This document shows positions 63,999 to 64,000 of a DNA stretch of 64,000 nucleotides, piece after piece; positions within the stretch are counted from its first letter, which is position 1, and each line of letters begins with the position of its first letter. Under the pieces are notes generated by a model, which was not told where the DNA came from, searched no databases, and saw nothing but the letters and a program-made list of their open reading frames with translations. The stretch is from the NCBI GenBank assembly GCA_946480085.1, contig CAMLHZ010000002.1, positions 487,504 to 551,503 on the forward strand. The letters run 5' to 3'. The translations under genes were made by a program, and so were the position numbers. This DNA comes from an uncultured Flavobacteriales bacterium (lineage in GTDB: Bacteria; Bacteroidota; Bacteroidia; Flavobacteriales; Crocinitomicaceae).

Positions 63999-64000
63999 TT

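Overview
The window looks like a chromosomal stretch of a Bacteroidota bacterium, most likely Flavobacteriales and perhaps the Crocinitomicaceae/Fluviicola group (the lineage is inference). The evidence is low GC, frequent secretion signals ending in F-x-Q, lipoproteins with an S/G-C lipobox, a type IX secretion (T9SS) sorting domain, CHU_C-type gliding-associated C-termini, promoter-like TAnnTTTG boxes, and the nusB / DUF1573 / yajC gene order. There is no rRNA, tRNA, CRISPR, prophage or insertion sequence. This is a core-genome region with lineage-specific envelope genes between housekeeping genes.

1-8.6 kb: the tail of an unrecognised gene, then bioD-bioA (biotin), a convergent FUSC-type membrane protein, a run of minus-strand envelope genes (OmpA-like, small membrane protein, lipoproteins, kelch/T9SS protein) and a YitT-type membrane protein. 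8.8-14.8 kb: a compact seven-gene minus-strand operon with split transketolase halves (tktN, tktC) separated by a secreted von Willebrand A (VWA) protein, followed by an ECF sigma factor, a probable anti-sigma factor, a Spy/LTXXQ-like periplasmic protein and a class III aminotransferase. 14.8-20.7 kb: a tandem duplication of about 3 kb, each copy carrying a 112-aa secreted protein and an approximately 800-aa CUB / P-domain / CHU_C surface protein. 20.8-30 kb: GAPDH with a DUF5723 protein, an HU-TM-SPOR protein, a metallo-beta-lactamase-fold hydrolase, ribD, an MFS transporter, and small NTF2-like and TonB-C-like proteins.

30-44.8 kb: yidC, pyrG, an outer-membrane protein, a CvfB-like S1 protein, a universal stress protein, a membrane-anchored metallophosphoesterase facing a GAF histidine kinase, a repeat protein, an M1 peptidase with its DUF6702 partner, transaldolase and a lipoprotein. 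45-49.6 kb: small membrane proteins, three of them DUF5362-like paralogues, then ettA and a VF530-like protein. 49.7-56.2 kb: two beta-barrel proteins, pepD, two paralogous HisKA_2 sensor kinases, DUF3820 and a TerB/J-domain protein. 56.3-64 kb: a 58-aa ORF, an XRE regulator, mnmA, a carboxypeptidase-regulatory-like protein, an MsbA-like ABC exporter, leucine dehydrogenase, nusB, DUF1573 and yajC.

The most distinctive non-coding content is a set of intergenic inverted-repeat elements of several sequence families. Two other patterns stand out: TAnnTTTG boxes exactly four bases before three start codons (candidate leaderless mRNAs), and a recurring TTACA..TGTAA palindrome around the XRE gene. 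Nothing here is a clear-cut new defence or mobile system. The best candidates for undescribed biology are the transketolase/VWA/ECF operon, the mosaic tandem surface-protein cassette and the repeat families.
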